The notes beneath the pieces are model-generated. The model worked only from the letters and a program-made list of their open reading frames with translations. It was not told the DNA's origin and searched no databases. Below, piece after piece: positions 29,201 through 39,814 of a DNA stretch of 64,000 nucleotides (position 1 is the stretch's first letter; every line of letters starts with the position of its first letter). Position numbers and translations under genes: made by a program. This DNA comes from Gammaproteobacteria bacterium (GTDB lineage Bacteria > Pseudomonadota > Gammaproteobacteria > Pseudomonadales > Halieaceae), in NCBI GenBank assembly GCA_024644535.1, contig JAHEKX010000007.1:288567-352566 (forward strand), read 5' to 3'.

Positions 29201-30115
29201 TCAGGGTTCTAGCGCTAAATCTTCCTCGCCCTCGGGAACCGGAACAATCAAGTCTTCTTTGCTCACACCCAGAACAATCAGCAAATTTGCCGCCACGTAA
29301 ATCGACGAGTAAGTTCCCACTAAAACACCCACGAGCAGTGCTACGGCAAAACCATGGATCATCTCGCCGCCAACAACGGCCAGAGAAATCAGCACCAGCA
29401 AGGTCGTCAACGAAGTGACCAAAGTACGCCCGAGCGTCTCGCTTAAGGATTGATTAATCACTTCTAGTGGATCCGTACGCCGTAACTTACGAAAGTTTTC
29501 GCGGATACGATCACTGACGACAATCGTATCATTTAAGGAATAACCAATGACGGCCAAAATCGCAGCCAAGACCGTCAAGTCGAACTCTAAATCAAACAGC
29601 GAAAAAAAGCCGAGCACAAGAATTACGTCATGAGCTAGGGCACCTACGGCGCCGAGAGCAAACTTCAACTGAAACCGAAAGGCGATGTACAGCATCACCA
29701 AGCCAAGGGCCAGCAACATCGCTAAACCACCCTGCTCGCGAAGCTCCTCTCCAACCTGAGGCCCAACAAATTCAATTCGACGCAACTCTACGTCTACCTC
29801 AGACTCGGTTTGTAAGATACCCAACAAAGCGGCACCCTGCTCGTCGGAGGTGCCTGCCGGCAATCGAATCAGTACGTCGCGATCGGTCCCGAAGCTCACA
29901 ACAATAGCCCCAGCGTAACCACGTGATTGCAGGGTCTGACGAATAGCACTTAAATCAGCCGAATCGGCATATTCAACCTCAACCAAGGTCCCACCGGTAA
30001 AATCCAAACCCCAACTCAGCTCTTTAGTACCTAGTGATACAATACTTGCCAAAATCAACGTGGCGGACAAACCCGCGGCGAATCGGCGCCATGCCATAAA
30101 ATCGATAATTTTCAC
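29201..30115 (-). CDS. secF: Protein translocase subunit SecF
   Basis: Inner-membrane partner of SecD that uses the proton gradient to pull proteins out of the Sec channel. 304 aa, six helices, with the first periplasmic domain containing GLDFTGGTLVEVEY. The conserved RND-type core includes ALAHDVILVLGFFSLF, AVIGYSLNDTIVVSDRIREN and TLTLLVLISL-like helices. The start is a GTG at 30115 overlapping the secD TGA stop (GTGA), so the two are translationally coupled. Confidence 0.96.
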   Translation of the reverse strand: MKIIDFMAWRRFAAGLSATLILASIVSLGTKELSWGLDFTGGTLVEVEYADSADLSAIRQTLQSRGYAGAIVVSFGTDRDVLIRLPAGTSDEQGAALLGILQTESEVDVELRRIEFVGPQVGEELREQGGLAMLLALGLVMLYIAFRFQLKFALGAVGALAHDVILVLGFFSLFDLEFDLTVLAAILAVIGYSLNDTIVVSDRIRENFRKLRRTDPLEVINQSLSETLGRTLVTSLTTLLVLISLAVVGGEMIHGFAVALLVGVLVGTYSSIYVAANLLIVLGVSKEDLIVPVPEGEEDLALEP

Positions 30116-31995
30116 TTTGCGACTCCCCCTATGGATAGGGTCTTAACTTTACGACCACCGTAAATGAAGTTAATTAGGGCTCTGGTTCCAACAATGGCGG
30201 TAAACATCGAGGTCAAAATACCTAGTGATAAAGTAACGGCAAATCCCTTGATGGGCCCTGTTCCCACGGCGTATAGAATAACAGCCACAATCAGGGTGGT
30301 GATATTCGCATCCAAGATCGTGCTCAAGGCCTGCTCAAACCCTTTATGAATAGCCATTTGGGCACTTGAGCCGCCATTAAGCTCCTCTCGAACCCTGGAA
30401 AATATCAGCACGTTGGCGTCTACCGCCATACCCACTGTGAGCACGATACCAGCAATACCGGGCAGCGTTAGAGTAGCGCCTAATAAAGACATAAAAGCCA
30501 GCAGTAACACAAGGTTACAACCCAAAGCGACCACTGCCACCGCGCCAAACACTCGGTAGTAGAGCAGCATAAAAATGACAACAAAGGCCAAGCCCAGCTG
30601 CACAGATTTCACACCAAGCTCAATATTTTCGGCACCCAGCGATGGCCCGACGGTTCGCTCTTCAACAAATGAGATCGGAGCCGCCAATGCACCGGCACGC
30701 AACATCAAAGCCAGCTCGCTCGCCTCGAGCGGACTGTCCAAGCCCGTGATTTGAAACTGAGCACCCAAGGCCTGTTGAATAACTGGCGCTGTCAAAATAC
30801 GTTTTTCATCGTAGGGCACTTTGGTAATGACATCACTGCCATCGGCAGCAACCGCGTAAGAGGTCTTATATTTGCGTTCGATGAACAAGACGCCCATACG
30901 ACGTTTAACGTTATTGCGTGTCGCACGCGACATAAGGGTACCGCCTTCGCTGTCGAGGCTAATACTCACATTCGGGCGACCATTTTGATCAAACCCCGCT
31001 GCCGCATTCGAAACGCGCTCGCCAGTTATAATAACGTCTCGCTCCAACCACTCGCTCATACCCAGACGATCTTCGCTGCGATATTCAAACCGCTGCTTTT
31101 CTGAGGGTCGTGCATTACTGCTAGCCACCAAGCGAAACTCTAGGTTCGCGACTTTACCCAAAATCCGTTTGGCTTCCGCGGTGTCTTGAATACCGGGAAG
31201 CTCGACCACAATACGATTACGGCCCTGGCGCTGCACCAGCGGCTCAGACACACCCAGTTCATTTACACGATTACGCAGGGTCGTTAAGTTCTGGGCTACC
31301 GCGTAGTCAACAAGCTGAGACTTAGCCTGCTCGGTCATGCTCACCTTCAAGCCGAACTGGCCGCCTTGTTCGTCTAGACGATCAAGCATCAGTTCGGGCA
31401 TTTCTTCCGCAATCGCACTGCGCGCATCTTCGCGCTCTTGCTCACTGCCGTACTGAGAAACAACAGCACCCTGCTCGTCCAAATCAACTAGGCTCCTGAT
31501 TCGACTTTCACGAAGCAATTTTTTAACCGCGGTCAAATAATACTCGTGCCTTCGTTCAAGCGCGGCATCAACATCGACCTCGAGCTTAAAATGCACACCA
31601 CCACTCAAGTCTAAGCCCAACTTCATGGGTTGAGCGCCCAAATCGGTCAGCCATTCAGGCGTTGTGGGCGCTAAATTTAAAGCGACAATATAGCCATCGC
31701 CCAAGGCACGTGCGACACGAGCCTGCCCCACTAGCTGCTGATCAGCAGACTTCAGACGAATTAAAGCGTTGCGACCATTTTCTGATATCGATTCACCAAA
31801 GTGACCAACATCAGATGCCTCTAGGGACTGCAAAGCGCGCTTTAAGGTTGCGTCCGTAATAGTTTGGCCACTGCTTGCGCTCGTTATCTGAATAGCAGGA
31901 TCAGGCGCATACAAGTTTGGGGCCGCATACACAAACCCAAAAAGCACAATGACCAACACAAGCAAATTTTTCCAGAGGGAATAACGGTTTAACAT
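30112..31995 (-). CDS. secD: Protein translocase subunit SecD
   Basis: 627-aa inner-membrane protein. N-terminal helix (LLVLVIVLFGFVYAAPNLY), large periplasmic domain with LGLDLSGGVHFKLEVD near residue 120 and VVELPGIQDTAEAKRILGK, then the C-terminal helices with AGIVLTVGMAVDANVLIFSRVREE and DANITTLIVAVILYAVGTGPIKGFAVTL. Length fits E. coli SecD (615). The usual neighbours yajC, tgt and queA are absent; purL lies 89 bp upstream instead. Confidence 0.97.
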   Translation of the reverse strand: MLNRYSLWKNLLVLVIVLFGFVYAAPNLYAPDPAIQITSASSGQTITDATLKRALQSLEASDVGHFGESISENGRNALIRLKSADQQLVGQARVARALGDGYIVALNLAPTTPEWLTDLGAQPMKLGLDLSGGVHFKLEVDVDAALERRHEYYLTAVKKLLRESRIRSLVDLDEQGAVVSQYGSEQEREDARSAIAEEMPELMLDRLDEQGGQFGLKVSMTEQAKSQLVDYAVAQNLTTLRNRVNELGVSEPLVQRQGRNRIVVELPGIQDTAEAKRILGKVANLEFRLVASSNARPSEKQRFEYRSEDRLGMSEWLERDVIITGERVSNAAAGFDQNGRPNVSISLDSEGGTLMSRATRNNVKRRMGVLFIERKYKTSYAVAADGSDVITKVPYDEKRILTAPVIQQALGAQFQITGLDSPLEASELALMLRAGALAAPISFVEERTVGPSLGAENIELGVKSVQLGLAFVVIFMLLYYRVFGAVAVVALGCNLVLLLAFMSLLGATLTLPGIAGIVLTVGMAVDANVLIFSRVREELNGGSSAQMAIHKGFEQALSTILDANITTLIVAVILYAVGTGPIKGFAVTLSLGILTSMFTAIVGTRALINFIYGGRKVKTLSIGGVAK

Positions 31996-32055
31996 AGCTT
32001 ACTCATAGAATTATTGACTCTTTTCACGACACTGACCGTTTGCCGCTCTAATTAT

Positions 32056-32074
32056 GGGCAGGCTTTACCTGCCC
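32056..32074. terminator. Hairpin downstream of purL
   Basis: GGGCAGG-CTTTA-CCTGCCC is a perfect 7-bp stem in the 89-bp gap between the purL stop and secD, both minus strand. On the minus strand it is followed by AT-rich ATAATTAG rather than a T run, so termination between purL and secD is possible but not certain. Confidence 0.45.
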
Positions 32075-32084
32075 CTTACTTTTT

Positions 32085-35000
32085 CTAACTCATCCATACC
32101 CTAGCGTTACGGAATAGACGCATCCATGCTCCATCTTCTTTCCAATCCTCTGGACACCACGAGTTTTGCACCGCTCTAAAAACTCGCTCTGGGTGCGGCA
32201 TCATAATCGTAACCCGACCATCTTGACTGCAAAATCCGGTCACACCCTGTGGCGAGCCGTTAGGATTGCTCGGATACACTTCCGTTGTGCGAAGCTGATT
32301 ATCTACATACTTGAGGCTTACTAATCCCGAATTCAAGGCTTTGGCCTGACTATTTACATCATCCCACTGTACCCGCCCTTCTCCGTGAGCCACGGCAATT
32401 GGCATAATACTGCCCTGCATACCCTGCAGTACAATTGACGGCGAGGCCACCACCTCTACCAAAGCAACGCGCGCCTCAAACTGCTCGGAGGTGTTGCGCT
32501 GAAACCGGGGCCAGTGCGCTGTGCCTGGAATAAGAGGTGCCAGCTGCGACAGCATCTGACAGCCATTGCAAACGCCTAAGCTTAAGGTGTCATTACGATC
32601 GAAGAACGCTTGAAACTCATCGGACAAGGCCCGGTTAAATAGAATAGATTTAGCCCAACCTGAGCCGGCGCCCAACACATCACCAAACGAGAAGCCTCCG
32701 CACGCCACTAAACCTTTAAAATCCTGAAGCCTAACACGCCTCGACACCAAATCACTCATGTGCACATCAACAGCGTCAAAACCGGCGCGATCAAAGGCTG
32801 CTGCCATTTCAACCTGACCGTTCACACCCTGCTCTCGCAAAATGGCGAATTTGGGTTTGGTGGTCAAGTTTAAATAAGGTGCGGCAATATCATCATTGAG
32901 GTCAAAGCCCAGGCGCACTGACATTCCCGGGTCATTAGCCCTTATGCCATTGTACTCTTGCTCTGCACACTCCGGGTTATCTCTAAGCTTTTGAATTTCG
33001 TAACTCGTGCGCGCCCAGAGCTTGTGAAGCGTGGTCCTTGATTCCACCAAAACAGTGCCTTCTTCAACCGCTAGGGTGATATCGTCCGAATCATTGGCGA
33101 AGCCCAAGGGGAGAATGCAATCTTCCAGACCCAAAGCCTCGCAACGACTAATGAAGGCATCGGCACGATTAGCCTTCACCTGAACAACCGCACCGATTTC
33201 CTCGCTAAACATCGCACTTAACAATTGATCACTTGCCACTGGCAAAGACAGCTCTAAGCCTGCGTGGCCTGCAAAGGCCATTTCTAAAACAGAGACGAGC
33301 GCACCGCCGTCAGAGCGATCGTGATAGGCATGCAAAGCGTCTTCGCTGACCGCCCACTGAATAAGTTCGAACAAGGCGCGAACTGAATCTGCGTCGACAT
33401 CTGGGCAACGATCTCCCAGCTGTCCAAAGCTTTGTGCCAGCACCGACCCGCCCAAACGATTAGCGCCACGACCGAGATCGAGCAACAAGATTGGCGCCTC
33501 GGCATCGTGCGCTAGCTGGGGTGTAACCGTGCGGCGCACGTCTAACACAGGCGTAAACGCTGAAATAACCAGTGACACAGGAGCTGTCACCGACTTTTCT
33601 TCACCTTCTGACCACACGGTGCGCATGGACATGGAATCTTTACCCACCGGAATGGTCAGGCCAAGATCCGGGCAAAACTGCATTCCAACTGCTTCTACCG
33701 TATCGTACAAAATCGCGTCGTGATCACGATAACCTGCCGCACACATCCAGTTCGCAGACAACTTTATGTCCGATAGCTGTCCGATTTGCGTACCCGCCAA
33801 ATTGGTTATTGCCTCTGCCACAGCCAGACGACCCGATGCTGGACCAGAAATAAGTGCCACAGGCGTTCGTTCGCCCATCGCCATGGCTTCGCCAACATAA
33901 CCTTGGTAATCAACGGTGGTGACCGCGCAGTCAGCCACAGGTACCTGCCATGGGCCCACCATCTGATCTTGGGCAACCATACCCGTAATAGAGCGATCGC
34001 CAATGGTAATCAAAAACGACTTACTCGCGACCGTCGGATGGCTCAGAACTCGATCCAAGGCATCGGCAAAGGTACATTGAATGTCTAGCGCGCTTGCCAC
34101 AGTGGCTTTACGCTCTACCGAGCGGTGCATTTTAGGTGGCTTGCCAAACAAAACCGACATAGGCAGGTCAACAGGCGTATTATCAAAGTAGCCATCAGCA
34201 ACCGCAATGTGCTTCTCTTCGGTGGCAACACCTACAACCGCAAAAGGGCAACGCTCGCGCTCACAAAAGGCCCGAAAAACCTCTAAATTTTCGGGCTCTA
34301 CAGCAAGGACGTAACGCTCTTGAGACTCGTTGCACCAAAGCGCCAAAGGTGACATGCCGGGCTCATCGTTGGGCACGTCGCGCAGCTGAAAGTGTCCTCC
34401 GCGCCCGCCGTCTTTTACTAACTCGGGCAATGCATTTGAAAGACCGCCAGCGCCAACATCGTGAATAAAGGCAATCGGATTCGACTCACCCAACTGCCAG
34501 CAACGGTCGATGACTTCTTGGCAGCGTCGCTCCATCTCGGGATTCTGCCGCTGTACCGAAGCAAAATCTAAATCTTCAGCCGAGCTACCGCTCGCCATCG
34601 AGGAGGCTGCGCCTCCACCTAAACCTATTTGCATTGCCGGGCCGCCAAGTACGATTAAGTGCGCACCGGCGCTGAATTCACCTTTTTCCACATGTTCCTG
34701 ACGGATGTTGCCGTAACCGCCGGCGATCATGATAGGCTTGTGGTATCCATACACGCTTGTATCGCCATCTTGGGTAACTGTAAGCTCAAAGCTGCGAAAG
34801 TATCCGCTTAGGTTTGGACGTCCAAACTCGTTATTAAACGCCGCACCACCAATTGGGCCCTCAAGCATAATATCGAGCGCTGAGACAATGCGACCGGGCT
34901 TGCCATAGTCGCTATCCCAAGGCCTCGGAAACTGCTCCAAGTTCAAGCCCGAAACCGAAAAGCCGGCCAGTCCAACTTTGGGTTTGGATCCGCGCCCTAC

Positions 35001-35945
35001 CGCGCCTTCGTCTCGTATTTCACCACCAGACCCTGTGCCCGCACCAGGAAAAGGTGCAATAGCCGTTGGGTGATTATGGGTCTCGACTTTCATGAGCAAG
35101 TGCACGGGCTCAAACGACGCCGAATACGAGCCTGTTACTGAGTTTGGATAAAAACGGTACGCTTCGGGCCCTTTAACCACCGCAGCGTTGTCCGAATAAG
35201 CTGACAAGACGTTATCACCAGCCAAGTTGTAGGTGTTGCGAATCATGCCAAACAAAGAGTGTGGCTGATCGACACCGTCAATGGTCCAGGTGGCATTAAA
35301 AATTTTATGACGACAGTGCTCCGAGTTTGCCTGGGCGAACATCATCAGCTCAACGTCGGAGGGATTACGCTTTAAACCCTGAAAACTCTCGACCAAGTAG
35401 TCGATTTCATCCTCAGCCAGCGCCAAACCGAGGGCTTTGTTGGCGTGTTCGAGCGCTGGACGCCCTTGCCCTATGATATCCACGGATGTCATCGGCGCCG
35501 CCTCTGCAGCAGTAAAAAAAGCGTCCAACGCGCCCCAGCGCGTGACTGCCGACTCGGTCATGCGGTCGTAGAAAACAGCCGGAATTTTACCCGAACCGAT
35601 ATCACCATCGAGCACAAAAACGAGTGCGCGCTCGACACGTATAACAGCTTCTATGTCACAGTGGTTCACGATATCCGTTGCTTTAGACGACCAGGGTGAA
35701 ATCGTGCCCAATCGGGGCGACACCACACACACGGGCGCATTACTCTGGCCATCTACCACTTCGTCAGCCGCCAGTAAATCCATCAGTATCTGCCGGCCTT
35801 GGTCCGACAAATCAGATCTGAGCTGCACTAGGTAGGCGTAATAAGTAGAGCTTACCGCAACTGGGGATTGATCTAAGAGCAATTGATCGTTAATTTTAGC
35901 GATACGAAATTCTGAAAGTGCAGCGCCACCGCGGAGAATGAGCAT
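32085..35945 (-). CDS. purL: Phosphoribosylformylglycinamidine synthase, single-chain
   Basis: Fourth step of purine synthesis: FGAR plus glutamine and ATP to FGAM. 1286 aa, the single-chain proteobacterial form. The N-terminal PurS-like part begins [15 protein letters not shown]. The synthetase core has [33 protein letters not shown], the second domain has PVGKDSMSM, and the C-terminal glutaminase has [15 protein letters not shown], the nucleophile in GVCNGCQM and MPHPERVFR. The N-terminal match to known PurL confirms the start at 35945. Confidence 0.98.
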   Translation of the reverse strand: MLILRGGAALSEFRIAKINDQLLLDQSPVAVSSTYYAYLVQLRSDLSDQGRQILMDLLAADEVVDGQSNAPVCVVSPRLGTISPWSSKATDIVNHCDIEAVIRVERALVFVLDGDIGSGKIPAVFYDRMTESAVTRWGALDAFFTAAEAAPMTSVDIIGQGRPALEHANKALGLALAEDEIDYLVESFQGLKRNPSDVELMMFAQANSEHCRHKIFNATWTIDGVDQPHSLFGMIRNTYNLAGDNVLSAYSDNAAVVKGPEAYRFYPNSVTGSYSASFEPVHLLMKVETHNHPTAIAPFPGAGTGSGGEIRDEGAVGRGSKPKVGLAGFSVSGLNLEQFPRPWDSDYGKPGRIVSALDIMLEGPIGGAAFNNEFGRPNLSGYFRSFELTVTQDGDTSVYGYHKPIMIAGGYGNIRQEHVEKGEFSAGAHLIVLGGPAMQIGLGGGAASSMASGSSAEDLDFASVQRQNPEMERRCQEVIDRCWQLGESNPIAFIHDVGAGGLSNALPELVKDGGRGGHFQLRDVPNDEPGMSPLALWCNESQERYVLAVEPENLEVFRAFCERERCPFAVVGVATEEKHIAVADGYFDNTPVDLPMSVLFGKPPKMHRSVERKATVASALDIQCTFADALDRVLSHPTVASKSFLITIGDRSITGMVAQDQMVGPWQVPVADCAVTTVDYQGYVGEAMAMGERTPVALISGPASGRLAVAEAITNLAGTQIGQLSDIKLSANWMCAAGYRDHDAILYDTVEAVGMQFCPDLGLTIPVGKDSMSMRTVWSEGEEKSVTAPVSLVISAFTPVLDVRRTVTPQLAHDAEAPILLLDLGRGANRLGGSVLAQSFGQLGDRCPDVDADSVRALFELIQWAVSEDALHAYHDRSDGGALVSVLEMAFAGHAGLELSLPVASDQLLSAMFSEEIGAVVQVKANRADAFISRCEALGLEDCILPLGFANDSDDITLAVEEGTVLVESRTTLHKLWARTSYEIQKLRDNPECAEQEYNGIRANDPGMSVRLGFDLNDDIAAPYLNLTTKPKFAILREQGVNGQVEMAAAFDRAGFDAVDVHMSDLVSRRVRLQDFKGLVACGGFSFGDVLGAGSGWAKSILFNRALSDEFQAFFDRNDTLSLGVCNGCQMLSQLAPLIPGTAHWPRFQRNTSEQFEARVALVEVVASPSIVLQGMQGSIMPIAVAHGEGRVQWDDVNSQAKALNSGLVSLKYVDNQLRTTEVYPSNPNGSPQGVTGFCSQDGRVTIMMPHPERVFRAVQNSWCPEDWKEDGAWMRLFRNARVWMS

Positions 35946-37470
35946 GCTTTATTTAGCTCCATGCTATAGAGTGCAAGAAAGCAGCGAAGTGTACCTCAGT
36001 TCGCTTGCGCTGGCGACGAATAGGCGCAGAAAGTCACGCTTTTTAAGGGGAAAATCACTGAAATTAGGCGCCACCTTAATGTTGGCGATTATTCTGGCGG
36101 CCTGCGAGCAAAAAGATACGCTTCTAGAGGTCAAAGAGCGGGGCTACCTCACGGTGGTCACACGTACTAGCCCCACGACCTACTATCGCGACAATACCGG
36201 ACCCACCGGATTTGAGTATCAGCTTACCCAACGGTTTGCAGACCAATTAGGTGTAGAGCTCAACGTCATCACGGAAAGCACCATCACAGGAATTTTTAGA
36301 AATTTACGCGAAGGCTCAGCGGACATCGCCAGTGCGGGATTAAGCCTTAGCGCATCAAGAGCCCAAGAATTCCCACATACACAAAGCTATTTTGACGTAC
36401 AACCCTTATTGATTTACCGCAGTGGCGAGTTCCGACCCTTGTCGATAACCGATTTATACGACCACACCATCTTGGTCACAGCCAGCTCAAGTCATCTAGA
36501 GCTTCTAGAGAAGCTGCGAACGTCACATCCGCAGCTTCACTGGAGGGTAATCGCCAGCACTGACTCGGCGGATTTACTCGATCAAATATCAGAAGATAGC
36601 CCCTTTGCCATAGTCGACGACTACGATTTCAGCTTACAGCAACCGCTGTTTCCTCGCTTAAAGGAGGCCTTTAAGTTTGGAGACCAACAACAACTTGTTT
36701 GGTTTGTAACGAACGATTCACAAAGCGACACTCTCACAGAGGCGGCCAACTTGTTTTTAAGTGAAGTAAAAATCGACGGGGTTTTACCGGGGCTAGCAGA
36801 AGAATTTTTCAGCTACGAGCCGCTCGTGTCTCGCGCCGGCACGTTCACGTTTTCGCAAAATATGGAAACAGTTCTGCCCGACTATGAACATACAATTCGC
36901 CAAGTAGCGCATGAGTACAATATCGACTGGAACTTGCTAGCCGCTATTTCGTATCAAGAATCGCACTGGGATCCCAAAGCGAAGTCCTTTACTGGCGTTC
37001 GCGGCATGATGATGTTAACGCAGAGAACAGCAAGAGAATTAAACGTTAAAAATCGCATGGACCCACTAGAAAGCCTGCGTGGTGGTGCGCGATATCTCAA
37101 CAAACTCAAGCGCCGCCTCGACCCCTCAATCGCTGAACCCGACCGGACCTACATGGCAATGGCAGCCTACAATATTGGCATGGGACACTTACAAGATGCT
37201 CGCAAATTAACGGCTCAAAAAGGCGACAACCCCATGGTTTGGGGCGACCTAATGCAGTATTTACCAAAACTTCAAAAGCCCACTTATTACCGCACCTTAC
37301 GATTTGGGTACGCCCGCGGAGCGGAGGCGGTGACCTATGTTCAGAACATCCGCCACTACTCCAATATTTTATTATGGCGGGACATCACACAGGGACAAGA
37401 GATAGAGCGACACAACAGCCGCGACTTCCTACCCGAAAGCTTACAGGAGCTTCGCCTTTTGGGGTTCTGA
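35938..37470 (+). CDS. mltF: Membrane-bound lytic murein transglycosylase F
   Basis: Lipoprotein that cleaves peptidoglycan. A helix with lipobox LAAC (Cys 56 counting from 35938) is followed by a solute-binding-protein-type domain (about residues 65-300: [39 protein letters not shown]) and a lysozyme-like SLT domain (from about 320) with the catalytic glutamate in [15 protein letters not shown]. Next to purL as in Pseudomonas. The ATG at 35938 overlaps the divergent purL start by 8 bp and leaves a 55-residue leader; GTG at 35971 or 35989 may be the real start. Confidence 0.9.
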   Translation: MSMLYLAPCYRVQESSEVYLSSLALATNRRRKSRFLRGKSLKLGATLMLAIILAACEQKDTLLEVKERGYLTVVTRTSPTTYYRDNTGPTGFEYQLTQRFADQLGVELNVITESTITGIFRNLREGSADIASAGLSLSASRAQEFPHTQSYFDVQPLLIYRSGEFRPLSITDLYDHTILVTASSSHLELLEKLRTSHPQLHWRVIASTDSADLLDQISEDSPFAIVDDYDFSLQQPLFPRLKEAFKFGDQQQLVWFVTNDSQSDTLTEAANLFLSEVKIDGVLPGLAEEFFSYEPLVSRAGTFTFSQNMETVLPDYEHTIRQVAHEYNIDWNLLAAISYQESHWDPKAKSFTGVRGMMMLTQRTARELNVKNRMDPLESLRGGARYLNKLKRRLDPSIAEPDRTYMAMAAYNIGMGHLQDARKLTAQKGDNPMVWGDLMQYLPKLQKPTYYRTLRFGYARGAEAVTYVQNIRHYSNILLWRDITQGQEIERHNSRDFLPESLQELRLLGF

Positions 37471-37511
37471 AACAAGCGCTAATCGCTTTTCGCGCACCTG
37501 GTTACTGAACT

Positions 37512-37994
37512 TTACGATTTAGCAGCACGCTCGGACTTTTTAAGCAGTCGTCTCTCTTCGAAGAACAAGTGCAAAAGCTCGCCTGCCTGCTGTCCTAAAA
37601 CGCCACCTTGCCACTGCACCTTATGATTCAGATGGTCAAAGTTAAAGGCATGACAACGGCTGCATACTGCACCTGCTTTTGGCTCTCTGGCGGCGAACAC
37701 CAGACGCTTAACTCGTGCGTGCACCATCGCTCCGACGCACATCAGACACGGCTCTAGCGTGACGTAGAGACTAGCATCAACCAGTCGATAATTACCAATC
37801 TGTCTGCCGGCCTCACGCAAAGCCACAATCTCGGCATGGGCACTGGCATCAGCAGACCCAATCACCGAGTTATGTCCACTACCTAAGATCTCGCCGTCTT
37901 GTATAATGACGCAGCCCACGGGGACTTCGCCGCACGCGTATGCCTGCTTTGCTTGCAGCAACGCTCGACCCATCCAGTACTCGTCTTCATTCAT
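37512..37994 (-). CDS. tadA: tRNA-specific adenosine-34 deaminase
   Basis: Zinc enzyme making inosine at the wobble position of tRNA-Arg(ACG). 160 aa with the deaminase signature: catalytic HAE in ADASAHAEIVALREAG near residue 53 and the zinc cysteines in LEPCLMCVGAM near 83. Also GEVPVGCVI at the start and HLFFEERR at the C-terminus. Convergent with mltF, with 41 bp between stops. Confidence 0.95.
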   Translation of the reverse strand: MNEDEYWMGRALLQAKQAYACGEVPVGCVIIQDGEILGSGHNSVIGSADASAHAEIVALREAGRQIGNYRLVDASLYVTLEPCLMCVGAMVHARVKRLVFAAREPKAGAVCSRCHAFNFDHLNHKVQWQGGVLGQQAGELLHLFFEERRLLKKSERAAKS

Positions 37995-38098
37995 ACCTAT
38001 TCAAACCTGCCAGATTCACAAGAGCACCTACTTCGCAGCTCGCTTATGGTAACATTTAGGCACATCTAATCGCACCATCGCAGCAAGGATCATATCAC

Positions 38099-39676
38099 GT
38101 GTTAGACTTTCGACCGGAACAAAGCGCCATCTGGGCCCAACTTCAGAACGCTGTCGCCGACACCCCCAGCATCACTGCTTTATTTACGCAGGAACCAAAC
38201 CGCGTCAGCGAACTGACTTTCGAAGCTGCAGGGCTACGTATTGACCTATCAAAGAATAAGGTAGCCCAAGGTCAAATCAAGCTTTTACTCGAATTCACAG
38301 CGTTATCACCTCTCGCGAACCACCGCTCGGCGATGCTCGCCGGACAACCCATAAATACCAGCGAAAATAGAGCGGTGCTTCACCCCGCACTGCGTGATTT
38401 TGGCGATATATCTTCGCTGACCAGCGCGTACCGCGACACGGTGTACCAGCAACGAGCCCAGATGCTTACAGCAGCAGAGCAAATCCGCTCCGGTAAGTGG
38501 CTGGGGCATACAGGCAAGGTCATTACCGATATCGTAAATATCGGGATCGGCGGCTCGGACCTCGGACCTAAATTGGTGTACGAGGCGCTGCGCGAATTTC
38601 GACATAACACCTTAACGGTGCATTTTATTTCGAATGTCGACGGTGCGGAAATCTACTCACTACTCAAGACACTTAATCCCGAAACCACCTTGGTTGCTAT
38701 TGCCAGCAAAACCTTTACCACGCAAGAAACTCTTCTAAATGCAAAGACAGCACTCTCTTGGTTGCGTGAAGGACTCCGCATTAAGCAGGTGGAATCTTCG
38801 CCGCACGTAATCGCGCTAACAGCCAGTGCCTCTAATGCGGTAAGCTACGGTGTCGCCGCTGAGCGTGTGCTTCCCTTTGAAGAGTGGGTCGGCGGGCGGT
38901 ACTCTCTTTGGTCAAGTATTGGCTTTGGCATCGCCTGCGCTGTAGGGGCTCAGGCATTTACTGAACTTCTGCAAGGTGCACACGCCCTAGACAAACATTT
39001 TGCCGAGGCTCCCCTGGATCAAAACATTCCGGTATTGATGGCATTAATAGGCATTTGGAACATCAACTTCTTGAAATATTCAACGCAAGCAGTCATACCT
39101 TATTGCGAACGGCTGGGTTTGTTAAGCGCTTATCTGCAACAACTTGATATGGAAAGCAATGGCAAAAGTACCCTCCGCGATAATACGAAAGCTGGCACGG
39201 CAACGGGCCCAATCGTTTGGGGACAGACGGGCACAAACGGGCAACACGCGTTTTTCCAACTCATGCACCAAGGCACTCACACTATTCCAGTCGAATTTAT
39301 TGGCGCTTTGCAAGATACCCTTAGCGACAACACCCACCACCGCACTTTGTTGGTCAACATGATAGCGCAAGCATCGGCTTTAATGAGTGGAAAACCAGCA
39401 CCTGATAGCCAAGCATACCGTGACTATCCCGGCGACAAACCATCAACCATGATCCTAATGGAGCAGCTAACCCCATCAACACTTGGAGCACTGATCGCCC
39501 TCTACGAACATAAGGTCTTTGTTCAGGGCTCCTTGTGGGGAATTAACTCATTCGACCAATGGGGCGTTGAACTAGGTAAAAAGCTCACCAACGAGCTGCT
39601 GCCACGAGAGGCGGATTTAAGTGGATTTGACGAATCAACTCAGGCTCTGATGGGATTGGTCAACACCCGTCTTTGA
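38099..39676 (+). CDS. pgi: Glucose-6-phosphate isomerase
   Basis: Interconverts glucose 6-phosphate and fructose 6-phosphate. 525 aa, a little shorter than E. coli Pgi (549). Motifs: VNIGIGGSDLGPKLVYEAL near residue 145, FEEWVGGRYSLWSSIGF near 260, QLDMESNGKST near 345 with the catalytic glutamate, and FDQWGVELGKKL near 485. The start is a GTG with AAGGAT eight bases upstream. Stands alone between tadA and sppA. Confidence 0.96.
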   Translation: MLDFRPEQSAIWAQLQNAVADTPSITALFTQEPNRVSELTFEAAGLRIDLSKNKVAQGQIKLLLEFTALSPLANHRSAMLAGQPINTSENRAVLHPALRDFGDISSLTSAYRDTVYQQRAQMLTAAEQIRSGKWLGHTGKVITDIVNIGIGGSDLGPKLVYEALREFRHNTLTVHFISNVDGAEIYSLLKTLNPETTLVAIASKTFTTQETLLNAKTALSWLREGLRIKQVESSPHVIALTASASNAVSYGVAAERVLPFEEWVGGRYSLWSSIGFGIACAVGAQAFTELLQGAHALDKHFAEAPLDQNIPVLMALIGIWNINFLKYSTQAVIPYCERLGLLSAYLQQLDMESNGKSTLRDNTKAGTATGPIVWGQTGTNGQHAFFQLMHQGTHTIPVEFIGALQDTLSDNTHHRTLLVNMIAQASALMSGKPAPDSQAYRDYPGDKPSTMILMEQLTPSTLGALIALYEHKVFVQGSLWGINSFDQWGVELGKKLTNELLPREADLSGFDESTQALMGLVNTRL

Positions 39677-39780
39677 GCATTTTGTTGCAACTGGAGTGAT
39701 CTATTTGCGGACCGAGTGGCTTTCTGACTCTAGGGAACCGTCTGTTAGCAGCTGTCAATAACTCAGGGGCGCAATGCAAG

Positions 39781-39806
39781 GGGCCGGACGACATGTCGTC
39801 TGGCCC
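39781..39806. terminator. Long hairpin between convergent pgi and sppA
   Basis: GGGCCGGACGAC-AT-GTCGTCTGGCCC forms a 12-bp stem (one G-T pair) with a two-base loop. It sits midway between the converging stops of pgi and sppA. There is no T run on either side, so it may stop transcription with help or mark a repeat-type palindrome. The rest of this 138-bp gap shows nothing. Confidence 0.5.
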
Positions 39807-39814
39807 TGCGTAAC

